Below are positions 51,934 through 59,317 of a DNA stretch of 64,000 nucleotides, piece by piece (within the stretch, counting starts at the first letter, position 1; each line of letters starts with the position of its first letter). The position numbers were made by a program, and so were the translations under genes. The DNA lies in contig NZ_BOPF01000029.1 in assembly GCF_016863615.1 (NCBI RefSeq), forward strand, positions 62,001 through 126,000, read 5' to 3'. The notes under the pieces were generated by a model. The model was not told the DNA's origin. It searched no databases and was given only the letters and a program-made list of their open reading frames with translations. The DNA comes from Virgisporangium aliadipatigenens (GTDB lineage Bacteria; Actinomycetota; Actinomycetes; Mycobacteriales; Micromonosporaceae).

Positions 51934-54900
51934 TTGCGTTTCCTCATCCTGGGGCCGCTCAAGGTGATCGACGGCGATCGCGCGGTCGTTCTGGGTGGAC
52001 GCCGCCGGCGCACGGCTCTCGCGGTCCTGCTGGCCAACGCCGGTCAGGTGGTGCCGCTGGAGCACCTGATCGACGCGATGTGGGCGGACCCGCCGGCGAC
52101 CGCCCGACGCCAGATCCAGAACGAGATCTCCGCGCTGCGGCGCGCACTCGCCGGTGGCACCCCGATCGACGTCGTCGGCCACGGCTACCGGATCGCGCCG
52201 GGGCCGGGCGAACTCGACGCCCGGGAGTTCACCGACCTCGTCGCGAAGGCCCTCGACCTCGCCGGCCGGGACCAACCCGCCGCGGCGGCCGACACGCTGC
52301 GTGAGGCGCTGCGGCTGTGGCGCGGCCCCGCCCTCATGGACCTGCCCGGCTTCGCCGTCGAGGCGGCCGCGGTACGGCTGGAGGAGCAGCGCCTCGCCGC
52401 CCTGGAACAGTGCGTCGACCTCGAACTCGGCCTCGGCCGGCACGCGGACCTGGTCGGCGAGCTGGCCGAACTGGTCACCGCCCACCCGCTGCGCGAACGC
52501 CTGGTCGGACAGCTCATGCGCGCCCTGCACGGCTCGGGGCGGCAGTCGGAGGCGCTGGAGGCGTACGGGCACCTGCGCGTGCGGCTCGCCGACGAGTTGG
52601 GCCTGCAGCCCGGCACCCGGCTGCGGGAGCTGCACGGCGCGATCCTGCGCAACGACCCGACGGTTCGGCCGCCGGCGCCGGCACCGTCGCGCACCGCGGC
52701 CGCGCCCGCACCGGCGCAGCTGCCGGCCGACGTGTCGGGCTTCACCGGCCGCGCCGAGCACCTGCACCGGCTGGACGCACTGCTGCGCGAGGAGCGGCCG
52801 AACGCCGTCGTCATCTCCGCCATCGCCGGCATGGCCGGGGTCGGCAAGACCACCCTGGCGGTGCACTGGGGCCACCGGGTCCGGGACCGGTTCCCCGACG
52901 GGCAGCTCTACCTCGACCTGCGCGGCTTCTCCGGGGACGCGCCGGTGCGGCCGGCCGAGGCGTTGACGCACCTGCTGTACTCGCTCGGCGAGCAGCCCGA
53001 ACAGATCCCGGCCGACGTGCAGACGGCGGCCGGCCGGTACCGTTCGCTGCTGGCGGACCGGCGGATGCTGGTGGTGCTCGACAACGCCGCCGACGCCGAC
53101 CAGGTTCGGCCGCTGCTGCCGGGCAGTGCGGGCTGCGTCGTGCTGATCACCAGCCGGAACAGGTTGCCGGGACTGGTCGCCCGCGACGGCGCCGACCGGC
53201 TGCTCCTCGACGTGCTGACTCCCGACGAGGCGTTCGACCTGCTCGCCACGCTCCTCGGACCCGAACGGGTGGCGGCCGAGCCGGCGGCGACGGCGGAGCT
53301 GGCCCGGGTCTGTTCGTACCTGCCGCTGGCGCTGCGGGTCGCCACCGCGCACCTGCTCGGCCACCCCTGGCCGGGCATCGCCGACTACGTCGGCGCGCTG
53401 CGCGCCGGCGACCGCCTGGCGGAACTGGACGTCGACGGCGACGAGCGCAGCGGGGTCCGGCGGGCGTTCGAGCTGTCGTACCGGACGCTGGATCCCGACG
53501 CCCGCCGGCTCTTCCGGCTGTTCGGGCTGGCGCCCGGGGCCGACATCACGGTGGCGGCGGCCGCCGCGCTGGGCGGCGCCGGTGCGGCCGACACCAGGCG
53601 CCGGCTGGAACGGCTGACCGGCGCCAACCTGCTCGACCAGCGGGTCCTCGGCCGGTACACCTGCCACGACCTGCTGCGCGACTACGCCGCCGAACGCGCC
53701 CGCGCCGAGGAGCCCGCCGCCGACCGTGCGGCCGCGCTGGGCCGCCTGTTCGACTGGTACCTGCACGGGGTAGACCGCGCGGCGCGCGTGCTGTACCCGC
53801 AGTCGATGCGCCTGCCGGTGCCGGAGCTCGAGGTCGCCGAGCCGGTGGAGCCGGCCGACGGGACGGCCGCGTCGGCGTGGCTCGATGGGCAGTCGATGCG
53901 CCTGCCGGAGCTCGAGGTCGCCGGGCCGGTGGAGCCGGCCGACGGGACGGCCGCGTCGGCGTGGCTGGACGCCGAGCGCGCCAACCTGGTCGCCGTGATC
54001 CGCCACGCCGCCGAGCACGGGCCGCGTTCGCGGGCCTGGCTGCTGGCCGACACCCTGCGCGGCTACTTCTGGCTGGGCATGCACGTCGTGGACTGGCAGA
54101 ACGCCGCCCGGACCGCGCTGGCCGCCGCCACGGCCGAGGGCGACCTGCGGGCCCAGGCGGCGGCGCAGCTCAGCCTCGCCGACTCGCACTTCCGGCAGGG
54201 CGAGTTCGCGCCGGCCGTGGAGCGGTACACCGCCTCGATGCTGCTGGCGGAACGGACCGGCTGGGCGCAGTGCGAGGCGGCGACCATCGGCAACCTGGGC
54301 GTCATCCACCGGGACTCCGGGCAGCTGTGGCAGGCGGTGGAGTACTTCGACCGGGGGCTCAAGCTCTGCCGCGCGAACGACTGGCGCCACGGCGAGGCCG
54401 TCACCCTGGACGCGCTCGCCCGGGCGTACCTGCGGCAGGGGCTGCTGGAGAAGGCGGGCGAGTGCTGCGCGCGGGCGCTGCGGATCAACCGCGCGATCGG
54501 TTCGCGGCTCGGTGAGGCCACGATCCTCGGCGACTGGGGCGAGGTGCTGCACGCCCAGGGGCGCCTCGACGAGGCGGAACGGCGCCTGCGCGAGTCGCTG
54601 CCGCTGTTCCACGAGTTGGGGGACCGCAGCAACGAGGCGTTCGCGATGCGCGTGCTGGCCGCCGTGCACTGCGACCGCGGTTCCGTCGAGGATGCCCGGG
54701 AACTGGGTCTGGCCGCACTGGCCCTCGCCCGGGAGGTCGGCGAGCGCGGGATCGAGGCCGAGGCGCTGAACACCCTCGGCACGATCGCGCACCGCGGCGG
54801 CCGCCACGAGGACGCGGTCGGCCACCACGAGGCGGCACTGGAGCTCAGCCGGGCGATCGAGTCCCGCTATCCCGAGGCGGAGGCGCTGCTCGGCCTCGCC

Positions 54901-55029
54901 GTCGCGCACGTCGCCCTCGGCCGGCACGAGCGGGCCGTCACACACGCGCGGCACGCGCTCGCCATCGCCGGCGAGTTCGGCTACGGGCGCGTGGCGGAGC
55001 TGTCGAAGGCCGTCATCGACCGTTCATAG
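51934..55029 (+). CDS. AfsR/SARP-family transcriptional activator next to the P450 RiPP cluster
   Basis: 1031 residues from TTG 51934, chosen because GGAGG lies 5 bp upstream and LRFLILGPLKVIDG is the family start. Winged helix about 1-85, BTAD about 90-240 (ending DELGLQPGTRLRELHGAIL), NB-ARC with GMAGVGKTTLAVHW (about 298), Walker B RMLVVLDNAAD, and YLPLALRVAT; TPRs from about 690 on. Between NB-ARC and TPRs a block containing QSMRLP and EPADGTAASAWLD is present twice in tandem, from a recent in-frame duplication. It lies 74 bp upstream of the transporter gene and the peptide/P450 genes, which it probably activates. Confidence 0.9.
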   Translation: MRFLILGPLKVIDGDRAVVLGGRRRRTALAVLLANAGQVVPLEHLIDAMWADPPATARRQIQNEISALRRALAGGTPIDVVGHGYRIAPGPGELDAREFTDLVAKALDLAGRDQPAAAADTLREALRLWRGPALMDLPGFAVEAAAVRLEEQRLAALEQCVDLELGLGRHADLVGELAELVTAHPLRERLVGQLMRALHGSGRQSEALEAYGHLRVRLADELGLQPGTRLRELHGAILRNDPTVRPPAPAPSRTAAAPAPAQLPADVSGFTGRAEHLHRLDALLREERPNAVVISAIAGMAGVGKTTLAVHWGHRVRDRFPDGQLYLDLRGFSGDAPVRPAEALTHLLYSLGEQPEQIPADVQTAAGRYRSLLADRRMLVVLDNAADADQVRPLLPGSAGCVVLITSRNRLPGLVARDGADRLLLDVLTPDEAFDLLATLLGPERVAAEPAATAELARVCSYLPLALRVATAHLLGHPWPGIADYVGALRAGDRLAELDVDGDERSGVRRAFELSYRTLDPDARRLFRLFGLAPGADITVAAAAALGGAGAADTRRRLERLTGANLLDQRVLGRYTCHDLLRDYAAERARAEEPAADRAAALGRLFDWYLHGVDRAARVLYPQSMRLPVPELEVAEPVEPADGTAASAWLDGQSMRLPELEVAGPVEPADGTAASAWLDAERANLVAVIRHAAEHGPRSRAWLLADTLRGYFWLGMHVVDWQNAARTALAAATAEGDLRAQAAAQLSLADSHFRQGEFAPAVERYTASMLLAERTGWAQCEAATIGNLGVIHRDSGQLWQAVEYFDRGLKLCRANDWRHGEAVTLDALARAYLRQGLLEKAGECCARALRINRAIGSRLGEATILGDWGEVLHAQGRLDEAERRLRESLPLFHELGDRSNEAFAMRVLAAVHCDRGSVEDARELGLAALALAREVGERGIEAEALNTLGTIAHRGGRHEDAVGHHEAALELSRAIESRYPEAEALLGLAVAHVALGRHERAVTHARHALAIAGEFGYGRVAELSKAVIDRS
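53800..53973 (+). repeat. In-frame tandem duplication within the SARP gene
   Basis: Copy 1 (53800-53889, 90 bp) and copy 2 (53890-53973, 84 bp) are nearly identical; copy 1 has six extra bases (GTGCCG). The duplication adds about 28-30 residues and keeps the frame. Confidence 0.85.
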
Positions 55030-55040
55030 GGTTGCCCGGG

Positions 55041-55070
55041 GTTATTCGATGGATAACGATCTATCTATCC
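55041..55070 (+). promoter_or_regulatory. A/T-richer control region before the transporter gene
   Basis: The 74-bp gap contains an unusually A/T-rich stretch with inverted arms GGATA (55051-55055) and TATCC (55066-55070). It may be the promoter or an operator of the transporter gene; no clear -35/-10 pair is visible. Confidence 0.3.
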
Positions 55071-55103
55071 GAGTACCCCCCGACTCGCAGACCGGGAGCG
55101 ACG

Positions 55104-56630
55104 ATGACCAGCACATCTCCACCCGTCGAGGCCGCCGAGTACCCCCTCGGCGTCGGTCGTCCACCACTGCACGTAGCTGACCTGCCGACGCCGGAAGAGG
55201 TCTTCCAGGTCGCGAAGACCGGCCCCAAGGAGACCGTCACGAAGATCATGGGGCCGGCGATGATCGCGCTCGGCCTCTCCATCGGCAGCGGCGAATGGCT
55301 CCTGGGCCCGCAGGCGATCGGCAGCCTCGGCTGGACCGGCGTCGGCTTCATCATCACCATCTCGATCATCCTGCAGGCGTTGTACAACATGGAGATCGGC
55401 CGGTACGTGCTCGCGACCGGCGAGGTGCCCTCGCTCGGGTTCGGGCGCGTCCCGCCCGGGGCGTACGTCGGCACGGTCCTCGCCGTCGGGCTCTTCTATC
55501 TGGCGTTCATCACCGGCGGGTGGGCCGCGTCGGCCGGCGCCAGCTTCTTCACCCTCGTCACCGGCGACATTCCCACGGGGAACGACCTGACCACCACGCG
55601 CTGGATCGGCGTCGGCCTGATGGGCGCGGTCTTCGCGATCACCCTGTTCGGCAAGAAGATCTCCCGCACGCTCGAACTGCTCTTCTGGGTGCTCGTCCTG
55701 TTCATCCTCGTGACGCTCTTCCTCGCGGTGCTGATCCTGACCCCGCCGAGCGCCTGGCTCGACGGGCTCGTGGGCATGCTGCGGCCCGCGCTGCCGCCCG
55801 AGGGGACCGAGGCGACGACGATCGGCGCGGTGGCCGGCTTCGCCGCAATGGCCTCCGGCCTGAACTTCGTGTTCATGAACTACTACCGGGACAAGGGCTA
55901 CGGGATGGGCAGCAAGACCGGCTACATCCCGGGCCTGCTCGCGCGCGGCGAGGGGCAGACCGAGATCGCGCCGGTCGGCACCACGTTCCCGGAGACGCCG
56001 GAGAACGCCGCCCGCTGGCGACGCTGGTGGTTCTTCCTGAAGCTGGAGATGTGGGCGATCTTCGTGCCGGGCGCCATCATCGGCATGCTGATGCCGGGCA
56101 TCCTGGTCAGCCACCTCTCCGCGGAGAGCGGCGTCAAGCCGACGGTGGCGAGCATGCCGACGTTCGTGGCCGACCAGTTGCGGGCGACCGGCGAGAGCAG
56201 CCTCTTCTTCGGCTGGGCGCTGTTCATCGGCTTCGTGATCCTGTTCAAGACCCAGATCGTCGTGTTCGAGATGCTGACCCGGAACATGGTCGACGCGCTC
56301 TACGGGTCGAGCGCCGGATTCCGCCGCCTCATCGCGGGTGACCCGCGGCGCTTCTACTACCCGTTCATGATCGTCCTGGGGATCACCATCTCGATCATCA
56401 TCTTCCGGGCACTGCCGGTCGCGTTGGTCCAGTGGGCGGCGAACATGTCCAACCTCGCGGCCATGATCTTCCCGTTCGCCCTCATGTACCTGATCGGCAA
56501 GCTGCCGCGGCCGGCACGGGCCTCGTGGTGGTCGTACCTCGTCCTGGTGCTGGTCGCGCTCTTCTTCGGCTTCTTCTTCGTCAACTTCGCCATGGACCAG
56601 CTCACCGGCTCCCCGCTGGTCACCTTCTAG
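55104..56630 (+). CDS. Nramp-fold transporter lacking the DPGN and MPH metal motifs
   Basis: 508 residues from ATG 55104 (GGGAG 5 bp upstream). About eleven TM helices in the Nramp/LeuT fold. TM1 normally reads DPGN; here the site is G61-S-G-E-W65 (LSIGSGEWLLGPQ). The TM6 metal motif MPH is replaced by the AAMASGLNFVFMN region. Without the Asp, Asn, Met and His ligands, Mn/Fe transport is unlikely; it belongs to the large group of actinobacterial Nramp-related proteins of unknown substrate. Position between the SARP gene and the P450/peptide genes suggests it serves that cluster, perhaps as exporter or importer, but it has its own upstream region and may be unrelated. Confidence 0.8.
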   Translation: MTSTSPPVEAAEYPLGVGRPPLHVADLPTPEEVFQVAKTGPKETVTKIMGPAMIALGLSIGSGEWLLGPQAIGSLGWTGVGFIITISIILQALYNMEIGRYVLATGEVPSLGFGRVPPGAYVGTVLAVGLFYLAFITGGWAASAGASFFTLVTGDIPTGNDLTTTRWIGVGLMGAVFAITLFGKKISRTLELLFWVLVLFILVTLFLAVLILTPPSAWLDGLVGMLRPALPPEGTEATTIGAVAGFAAMASGLNFVFMNYYRDKGYGMGSKTGYIPGLLARGEGQTEIAPVGTTFPETPENAARWRRWWFFLKLEMWAIFVPGAIIGMLMPGILVSHLSAESGVKPTVASMPTFVADQLRATGESSLFFGWALFIGFVILFKTQIVVFEMLTRNMVDALYGSSAGFRRLIAGDPRRFYYPFMIVLGITISIIIFRALPVALVQWAANMSNLAAMIFPFALMYLIGKLPRPARASWWSYLVLVLVALFFGFFFVNFAMDQLTGSPLVTF

Positions 56631-56670
56631 CTCGCGACACCGGCCCACAGGGAGGGCGTCGCGCCGGATC

Positions 56671-56707
56671 GGAACATCGTGGAACGCGGTGGAACGGCTT
56701 GTAGGTA
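56671..56707 (+). promoter_or_regulatory. SARP-type direct repeats and -10 box before the P450/peptide operon
   Basis: GGAAC occurs at 56671, 56681 and 56691, an exact 10-bp period. The last repeat ends 6 bp before a -10-like TAGGTA (56702-56707), and no good -35 box is present. SARP activators bind direct repeats placed on one DNA face just upstream of the -10 and replace the -35 contact. The start codon of P450 no. 1 follows at 56730. The neighbouring SARP gene makes this a likely target site. Confidence 0.55.
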
Positions 56708-56729
56708 AAGCCGAATCGCGAGGAGGGCG

Positions 56730-57884
56730 ATGATCCCGCGGCGCCTTTCCGGACCCGACTTCCTGACCAGACTCGACGAGCTGCACGCCGTTCACGGCGG
56801 CGTCTTCCCCGGCCGCCCCGGTGAGGTCTACGTCGCCGATCCCGCGATCGCCCGGGAGATCCTGGGCAACGCCGCGGGACACTACCGCGAGCACTCGGAC
56901 TTCTTCCGCATCCGGACCGGAACCTTCGGGCCGCGCGCGGCGCAGGTCGGGATCGGCCGGGCCGCGCGGCAGCTGCTGGACCGGCACCATCGGGCGCACG
57001 CCGCGAGCCTGCCCGGACTGGTGGCGCGGCGGCTGGCGCCGTCGAGTGCGTGGCCGGACGCCGGGAACCGGTTGGTGTTCGGGTACTTCGCGCCGGTGCT
57101 CGTCGGTGCGGAGCCGTCGGAAGCCTTGCGGGACACCGTTTCCGCGGTGGTGGAGCGGGCCGTTCTGGCCGGTGCGCGCGAACGGTACTCGCTGCTGACC
57201 CGGGCCCGGTTCCGCGGGCGGGTGATGCGCGTGCTCGCCGCCGAGATCGCGGCCCGCAGAACGGCCCGCGGGAAAGGCGATGGGCCGGACGCCGACCTGC
57301 TCGACGTTCTGGCGCGCGCCGCGCCGCCGGGCAGCCGGGACCGCGATCTGGCCGAGGTGTACCTGTCGTGCCTGTTCGCCGTGGCCGGGTCGGTCGGGTT
57401 CCTGCTCGGCTGGTCGGTGTATCTGGCGGGCACCGCCGGCCCCGACGCCGCGTCGGCGCCGCCGGCCTGGGTGGTGCGCGAGGCGCTGCGGCTCTGGCCC
57501 GTCGCGTGGCTGTTCGGCCGGCGGCCCGTGGCGGAGCGCACGCTCGACGGGGTCGCCGTCACGCCCGCCGACGAGGTGCGCGTCTGCGGCTATCTCGTGC
57601 ACCGCGATCCCGCGCACTGGCCCGATCCGCACGAGTTCCGGCCGCAGCGGTGGGCCGCGCCGACCGGGCGGGAGGCGTTCGTCCCGTTCGGCTGGGGGCC
57701 GCACGCGTGCACCGGCGCCAGCGTCTCCATGCAGGTCGTCGAGGCCCTCCTCGGGATCATCACCGCGACCTACGCGGTCCACGTGACCGCCCCCGACTCC
57801 CGGCCGCAGGTGGCGGCGGCCCTTGCCCCGCCACGGTTCACCCTGCGGCTGGACCAGACCGACGACAGGTCCGAAGGGAGGTGA
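56730..57884 (+). CDS. Cytochrome P450 no. 1 of the peptide cluster
   Basis: 384 residues; AGGAGGG directly precedes ATG 56730. The heme loop is F320-G-W-G-P-H-A-C327-T-G, the canonical Cys-ligand motif. The K-helix ExxR is E251-A-L-R254, followed by RPVAERTLDGV and FRPQRW (PERF-like). The I-helix region LFAVAGSVGFLLGW lacks the usual acid-Thr pair that handles O2 protonation, as in some P450s that couple aromatic side chains rather than hydroxylate. At 384 residues it is a short bacterial soluble P450. Its stop is 5 bp before the start of the 30-residue peptide, so it is translated from the same message. No ferredoxin gene is nearby. Confidence 0.88.
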   Translation: MIPRRLSGPDFLTRLDELHAVHGGVFPGRPGEVYVADPAIAREILGNAAGHYREHSDFFRIRTGTFGPRAAQVGIGRAARQLLDRHHRAHAASLPGLVARRLAPSSAWPDAGNRLVFGYFAPVLVGAEPSEALRDTVSAVVERAVLAGARERYSLLTRARFRGRVMRVLAAEIAARRTARGKGDGPDADLLDVLARAAPPGSRDRDLAEVYLSCLFAVAGSVGFLLGWSVYLAGTAGPDAASAPPAWVVREALRLWPVAWLFGRRPVAERTLDGVAVTPADEVRVCGYLVHRDPAHWPDPHEFRPQRWAAPTGREAFVPFGWGPHACTGASVSMQVVEALLGIITATYAVHVTAPDSRPQVAAALAPPRFTLRLDQTDDRSEGR

Positions 57885-57889
57885 ATGGA

Positions 57890-57982
57890 ATGACGAAGCT
57901 CTTCCGCGCGGCCAAGCGGGCGCTCAACCTTTACGGCGGCGGCAGCCGGGACTACATCTGGTACCTCTACCACAACATCTGA
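57890..57982 (+). CDS. 30-residue RiPP precursor with aromatic C-terminal core
   Basis: ATG 57890 is preceded by GGGAGGTG (57876-57883) at ideal spacing. The peptide has a basic amphipathic leader (Lys3, Arg6, Lys9, Arg10, with LFRAA and ALNLY hydrophobic face), a GGGSRD hinge (16-21) and the C-terminal segment YIWYLYHNI (22-30). Six of those nine residues are Tyr, Trp or His. It sits between two P450 genes and no other modifying enzyme is present. This is the layout of P450-only RiPPs: atropopeptides such as tryptorubin (core AWYIWY) and biarylitides (MxYxH cores). Expected chemistry is aryl-aryl, aryl-ether or aryl-nitrogen cross-links within the core. Leader removal must use an unlinked protease. 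Confidence 0.85.
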   Translation: MTKLFRAAKRALNLYGGGSRDYIWYLYHNI

Positions 57983-57989
57983 TCGAACC

Positions 57990-58025
57990 GGTGGGAGCGG
58001 GCCGCACCGCCGGTCCGCTCCCACC
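57990..58025 (+). terminator. Strong hairpin between precursor and P450 no. 2
   Basis: GGTGGGAGCGG (57990-58000) and its exact complement (58015-58025) give an 11-bp perfect stem with a 14-nt loop, starting 8 nt after the precursor stop. As in many RiPP operons it could partly terminate or stabilise the message, so that precursor is made in excess over the downstream enzyme. Confidence 0.65.
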
Positions 58026-58062
58026 ACCGCTTCCCGCGCACGGCCACCCGACGGAGAGACAG

Positions 58063-59313
58063 ATGACAGCCGCCCAGGAACGCGACCCGGATCTGCTCAG
58101 GGACCTACGCGCCCCCAGCGCGGAGCACGACGGTGTGTTCTGGCGCAACGGGGGGCAACTCGTCGTCTTCGACGCCGACGCGGCGGTCGCCGCCAACGCG
58201 GACAACTACGCCGACCTGACCATGCCGGACCGGCTGGTCGACGTGCTGCGCCGCCGGCCGAGCACACCCGTGTCGTGGAAGCAGGTGCGCGCCGCCTACC
58301 TGTCCCGGATGCGCCGGCTCTGCGCCGCCGACGAACTGGCCGCCCTCGACGAGCGGATGGCCGCCGTGCTGCGCGAACGCCTCGACCAGCCCGTCGATCT
58401 CATGTGGCTGGCGCACGAGGTGAGCTTCCGTTCGATCGTGCCGTCGGTGATCGGCGGCCTCGGCCCGCGGGACCGGTCCCGGATCACCCGCGACGCGCTG
58501 GTGAAGCTCAACCGCCTGCTGCGCACGCTGAAGCGCGACCGTCCACTGTGGATGCAGCCGCGGCTGATGGCCGTCGGCGCGAGCGCCGGCCTGGTGATCC
58601 GTCGCGAACTGCGCCGCCGCGCGGCCGGACGCGTCCCGCCGCGCCTCGACCTGATCGACGTCATCGCCACCGAACTGCTGGACGACCTCGGCATGGACCG
58701 TGCCGTGCACGCCGTCGCCGCCGTGCTGACCGCGATCGCCGGACCGCCCGGCGCGGCCGCCGCGAACCTGATGTACGCGCTGGTGACCCGGCCGGAGTGG
58801 GCGCAGCGGCTGACGGCGGAGTTCGCGGGTGTCGGCACCGACGAGTTGTACGGCTCCGGCACCCGCTGCGCGCCGGTGGCGCACCGGTTCGTCAAGGAGG
58901 TGCTGCGCACCTGGACCGCGCCGACGATGATGACCCGCAGCGCCCGCACCAGACTGAACATCCGCGGCCACGACCTCGACATCGGGCAGCACTTCGTGGT
59001 CAGCCCCGCGATGGTGCACCACGACCCGCGGCACTGGCGGGACCCGGAGGTGTTCGACCCCGACCGGTGGCTGCCGGACTCGCCGCGCGGCCTCACCGGC
59101 GGGCAGCACTACGTGCCGTTCGGGTGGGCGCCGATCGGCTGCATCGGCGCGAGCCTGGGGACGATCCAGCTGGTGCTGCTGTGCCGGCAGCTCTGCACGG
59201 CCTTCCGGCTCGAACCGGCGACCCCGGACCGTCTGCGCATGGCGGTCGGCGGCGTGGCGATGCCGCTGGACTTCACCGGCGCGGTGCGCGCCCGGGAGCC
59301 GCGGGTAGATTGA
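58063..59313 (+). CDS. Cytochrome P450 no. 2 of the peptide cluster
   Basis: 416 residues from ATG 58063 (GGAGAG 5-10 bp upstream). ExxR is E279-V-L-R282 and the PERF-like region FDPDRWLP. The heme loop reads F353-G-W-A-P-I-G-C360-I-G: Cys360 is present, but the usual Gly is Ala356 and the usual His/Arg is Ile358. The I-helix [15 protein letters not shown] lacks the acid-Thr pair. It is only distantly similar to P450 no. 1 by eye, so the two are expected to make different bonds on the same peptide. It is transcribed after the hairpin; the GH95 gene follows 4 bp downstream. Confidence 0.88.
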   Translation: MTAAQERDPDLLRDLRAPSAEHDGVFWRNGGQLVVFDADAAVAANADNYADLTMPDRLVDVLRRRPSTPVSWKQVRAAYLSRMRRLCAADELAALDERMAAVLRERLDQPVDLMWLAHEVSFRSIVPSVIGGLGPRDRSRITRDALVKLNRLLRTLKRDRPLWMQPRLMAVGASAGLVIRRELRRRAAGRVPPRLDLIDVIATELLDDLGMDRAVHAVAAVLTAIAGPPGAAAANLMYALVTRPEWAQRLTAEFAGVGTDELYGSGTRCAPVAHRFVKEVLRTWTAPTMMTRSARTRLNIRGHDLDIGQHFVVSPAMVHHDPRHWRDPEVFDPDRWLPDSPRGLTGGQHYVPFGWAPIGCIGASLGTIQLVLLCRQLCTAFRLEPATPDRLRMAVGGVAMPLDFTGAVRAREPRVD

Positions 59314-59317
59314 CCGG

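Noticed and set aside
51868-54954. Minus-strand frame of 1028 residues opposite the third SARP gene
   Set aside because: Shadow frame; the sense gene has complete SARP, NB-ARC and TPR motifs.
55065-57782. Minus-strand frame of 905 residues opposite transporter and P450 no. 1
   Set aside because: Charged low-complexity translation spanning two well-defined sense genes and their intergenic region.
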